Below the pieces are notes generated by a model. That model saw nothing but the letters and a program-made list of their open reading frames with translations. It had not been told where the DNA came from and searched no databases. From positions 1-36,006 of the forward strand of contig NZ_BBIT01000022.1 of NCBI RefSeq assembly GCF_000730625.1: a stretch of DNA of 36,006 nucleotides. Reading direction: 5' to 3'. This DNA comes from Pseudomonas oryzihabitans NBRC 102199. GTDB lineage: Bacteria > Pseudomonadota > Gammaproteobacteria > Pseudomonadales > Pseudomonadaceae. The first letter of the stretch is position 1. Each line of letters starts with the position of its first letter. Positions 35,140-36,006 of the stretch are shown here, piece after piece. A program made the position numbers and the translations under genes.

Positions 35140-35502
35140 GGCAATTCTTTCCTTGGGCGTGGTCGGGACTTACGAAGCGAGCGCGGTCGAGCTTCGCAGT
35201 CGTGGACTGACCAGTCGCAGGCAGCGGTGCTGCCGGAGGAGGATGAGGGTATGGGCGTTGTGCATGGCGCTTACGTTAGTCCGCCCAGGCCAGGCCTCGC
35301 AATGTTCTTTTTGAAATTGGCAGGAATGTTCGATCAGCGCGATTTTCTGATGATTTATTGCTGGCTGAGGCTGGTTATTGGTGATTTCTAAAAGAGCGGG
35401 TTTGTGTTTTTTGTGTAACCCGAAATCGCCGGGGCGATCCCTGGCGTCGGGTTGGGGTCAATTTTGGACGATTCCCTGCAAACGAACGGAAGGAAGGCGT
35501 CC
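35140..35502. other. Divergent control region between leuA and the DUF4174 gene
   Basis: This 363-base stretch holds the leuA leader ORF, then AT-richer DNA (35300-35420) that should contain the leuA promoter. AATGTTC occurs twice as a direct repeat, at 35301-35307 and 35325-35331, 24 bases apart. A compound inverted repeat sits at 35417-35453 (outer arms AACCCGA/TCGGGTT, inner arms ATCGCC/GGCGAT) without a T-run. I could not assign a convincing -35/-10 pair for either direction. Confidence 0.5.
35170..35265 (-). CDS. Possible leucine-rich leader peptide of leuA
   Basis: A 31-residue ORF on the leuA strand reads MHNAHTLILLRQHRCLRLVS and continues PRLRSSTALAS. It has seven leucines (residues 7, 9, 10, 16, 18, 23 and 29) and five arginines. 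Its TAA is 30 bases before the leuA ATG. Two short hairpins lie within it (35220-35234 and 35173-35196). The ribosome binding site before it is weak. No terminator lies between it and leuA, so classic transcription attenuation is not evident; effects on leuA translation or coupling are alternatives. Existence as a translated peptide is unproven. Confidence 0.5.
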   Translation of the reverse strand: MHNAHTLILLRQHRCLRLVSPRLRSSTALAS

Positions 35503-35934
35503 ATGAAGACTCTGGTGCTGGCAGGGCTGGCGACCACCCTGATCGCCGGCTTGGCGTCGGCGGCCCAGGCCGCCGACAACCCTCTGGAGGCGGAACGCTG
35601 GAAGACGCGGCCGCTGATCCTGGTGGCGCCGACGGCGAAGGATCCCCAGGTCGCGAAGCTTCGCGAAGAACTGGCGCAGCCGGCCAATCGCGAAGCCTTC
35701 GTCGAGCGGGAAATGGTGCTCTATACGGTGGTGGGCGAGGCCGGCAGCCGCAACGGCGAGCCGCTGCGGCCGGAGCAGACCCGGGCGCTGCTCAAGGCCC
35801 TGGACGCCCGCGCTGGCCAGCCGGCAACGCTCTATCTGGTGGGCAAGGATGGCGGGGTCAAGGTGCGGGAGCAGCAGGATTGGTCGCTCAAGGCGCTGTT
35901 CGGCACCATCGACCGGATGCCGATGCGGCGGTAG
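35503..35934 (+). CDS. Secreted DUF4174-family protein
   Basis: A clear signal peptide (residues 1-24, ending AAQAADNP) precedes a domain of about 115 residues with WKTRPLILVAPTAKDPQVAKLREELA, REMVLYTVVGEAG and LYLVGKDGGVKVRE. The alternating pattern and length resemble DUF4174, a thioredoxin-like-fold group without the redox cysteines; none are present here. Length is 143 residues. The ATG at 35503 has a GGAAGG site upstream. It is divergent from leuA. Function is unknown. Confidence 0.85.
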   Translation: MKTLVLAGLATTLIAGLASAAQAADNPLEAERWKTRPLILVAPTAKDPQVAKLREELAQPANREAFVEREMVLYTVVGEAGSRNGEPLRPEQTRALLKALDARAGQPATLYLVGKDGGVKVREQQDWSLKALFGTIDRMPMRR

Positions 35935-35942
35935 TCGTGGCT

Positions 35943-35977
35943 CCCTCACCCCGGTCCTCTCCCAGGGGGAGAGGGGG
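35943..35977. repeat. Third copy of the intergenic CCCTCACCC repeat
   Basis: This repeat begins eight bases after the DUF4174 stop and contains the CCCTCACCC block and the palindrome CTCTCCC...GGGAGAG. It matches the copy at 25097-25130 in the same orientation. Its closeness to a stop codon suits a role in message 3' ends, and the hairpin might also act as a weak terminator. Confidence 0.75.
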
Positions 35978-36006
35978 TTCTCCGAGGCGATCCGGCCGCC
36001 GTGTAG

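Noticed and set aside
35417-35453. Compound inverted repeat upstream of the DUF4174 gene as a terminator
   Set aside because: Neither strand has a T-run directly after it; an operator or chance structure is equally likely.

Overview
The window reads as a GC-rich gammaproteobacterial chromosome, most likely a Pseudomonas. The evidence is the gene order (exbB-exbD-lpxK-kdsB-murB; iscR-to-iscX followed by ndk-rlmN-pilF-rodZ-ispG-hisS-yfgM-bamB-der), the protein sequences, and Pseudomonas-type intergenic repeats, including a REP-like palindrome built on a GTAGGAGCGGCC core. I see no phage, transposase, CRISPR array, tRNA or rRNA. Almost all of it is core housekeeping DNA, densely packed with many 4-bp stop/start overlaps.

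Layout. (1) 83-4606, plus strand: an ExbB/ExbD-type energy-transducing pair, then lpxK, a Trm112-like small protein, kdsB, a low-molecular-weight protein phosphatase and murB (lipid A, Kdo and peptidoglycan precursors). (2) 4603-8130, plus: a cytochrome bc1 operon petA-petB-petC, coupled directly to murB, then the stringent starvation genes sspA-sspB and a strong terminator. (3) 8225-9969: suhB (minus) and trmJ (plus), divergent. (4) 10054-15539: the complete ISC iron-sulfur assembly operon iscR-iscS-iscU-iscA-hscB-hscA-fdx-iscX behind a promoter carrying a near-perfect IscR type 1 box. (5) 15631-24883: ndk, rlmN, pilF, rodZ-like, ispG, hisS, yfgM, bamB, der. Two of these, RlmN and IspG, are themselves [4Fe-4S] enzymes. 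(6) 25263-27190: a methionine-type aminotransferase overlapping an omega-amidase, fitting transamination of a keto acid by glutamine. (7) 27191-28932: a second cysteine desulfurase divergent from an Lrp-family regulator resembling the cysteine-responsive CyuR/DecR. (8) 29014-35139, minus: an aldo/keto reductase, a large MASE1-PAS-GGDEF-EAL protein, and leuA, which is preceded by a possible 31-residue leucine-rich leader peptide. (9) 35503-35934: a small secreted DUF4174 protein.

Points that stand out. Three blocks that I remember as separate loci in P. aeruginosa PAO1 are joined here (murB|petA and sspB|suhB junctions), and cysE, expected between trmJ and iscR, is absent. The bc1 complex is divergent: cytochrome b has PPWY where gammaproteobacteria normally have PVWY at the quinol-oxidation site, and cytochrome c1 is short. 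Other leads are the leuA leader ORF, the desulfurase/CyuR-like pair, a promoter -10 box lying in the loop of a terminator-like hairpin before ndk, and a strong hairpin only 18 bases before der. I found no clearly novel multi-gene defence or metabolic system.
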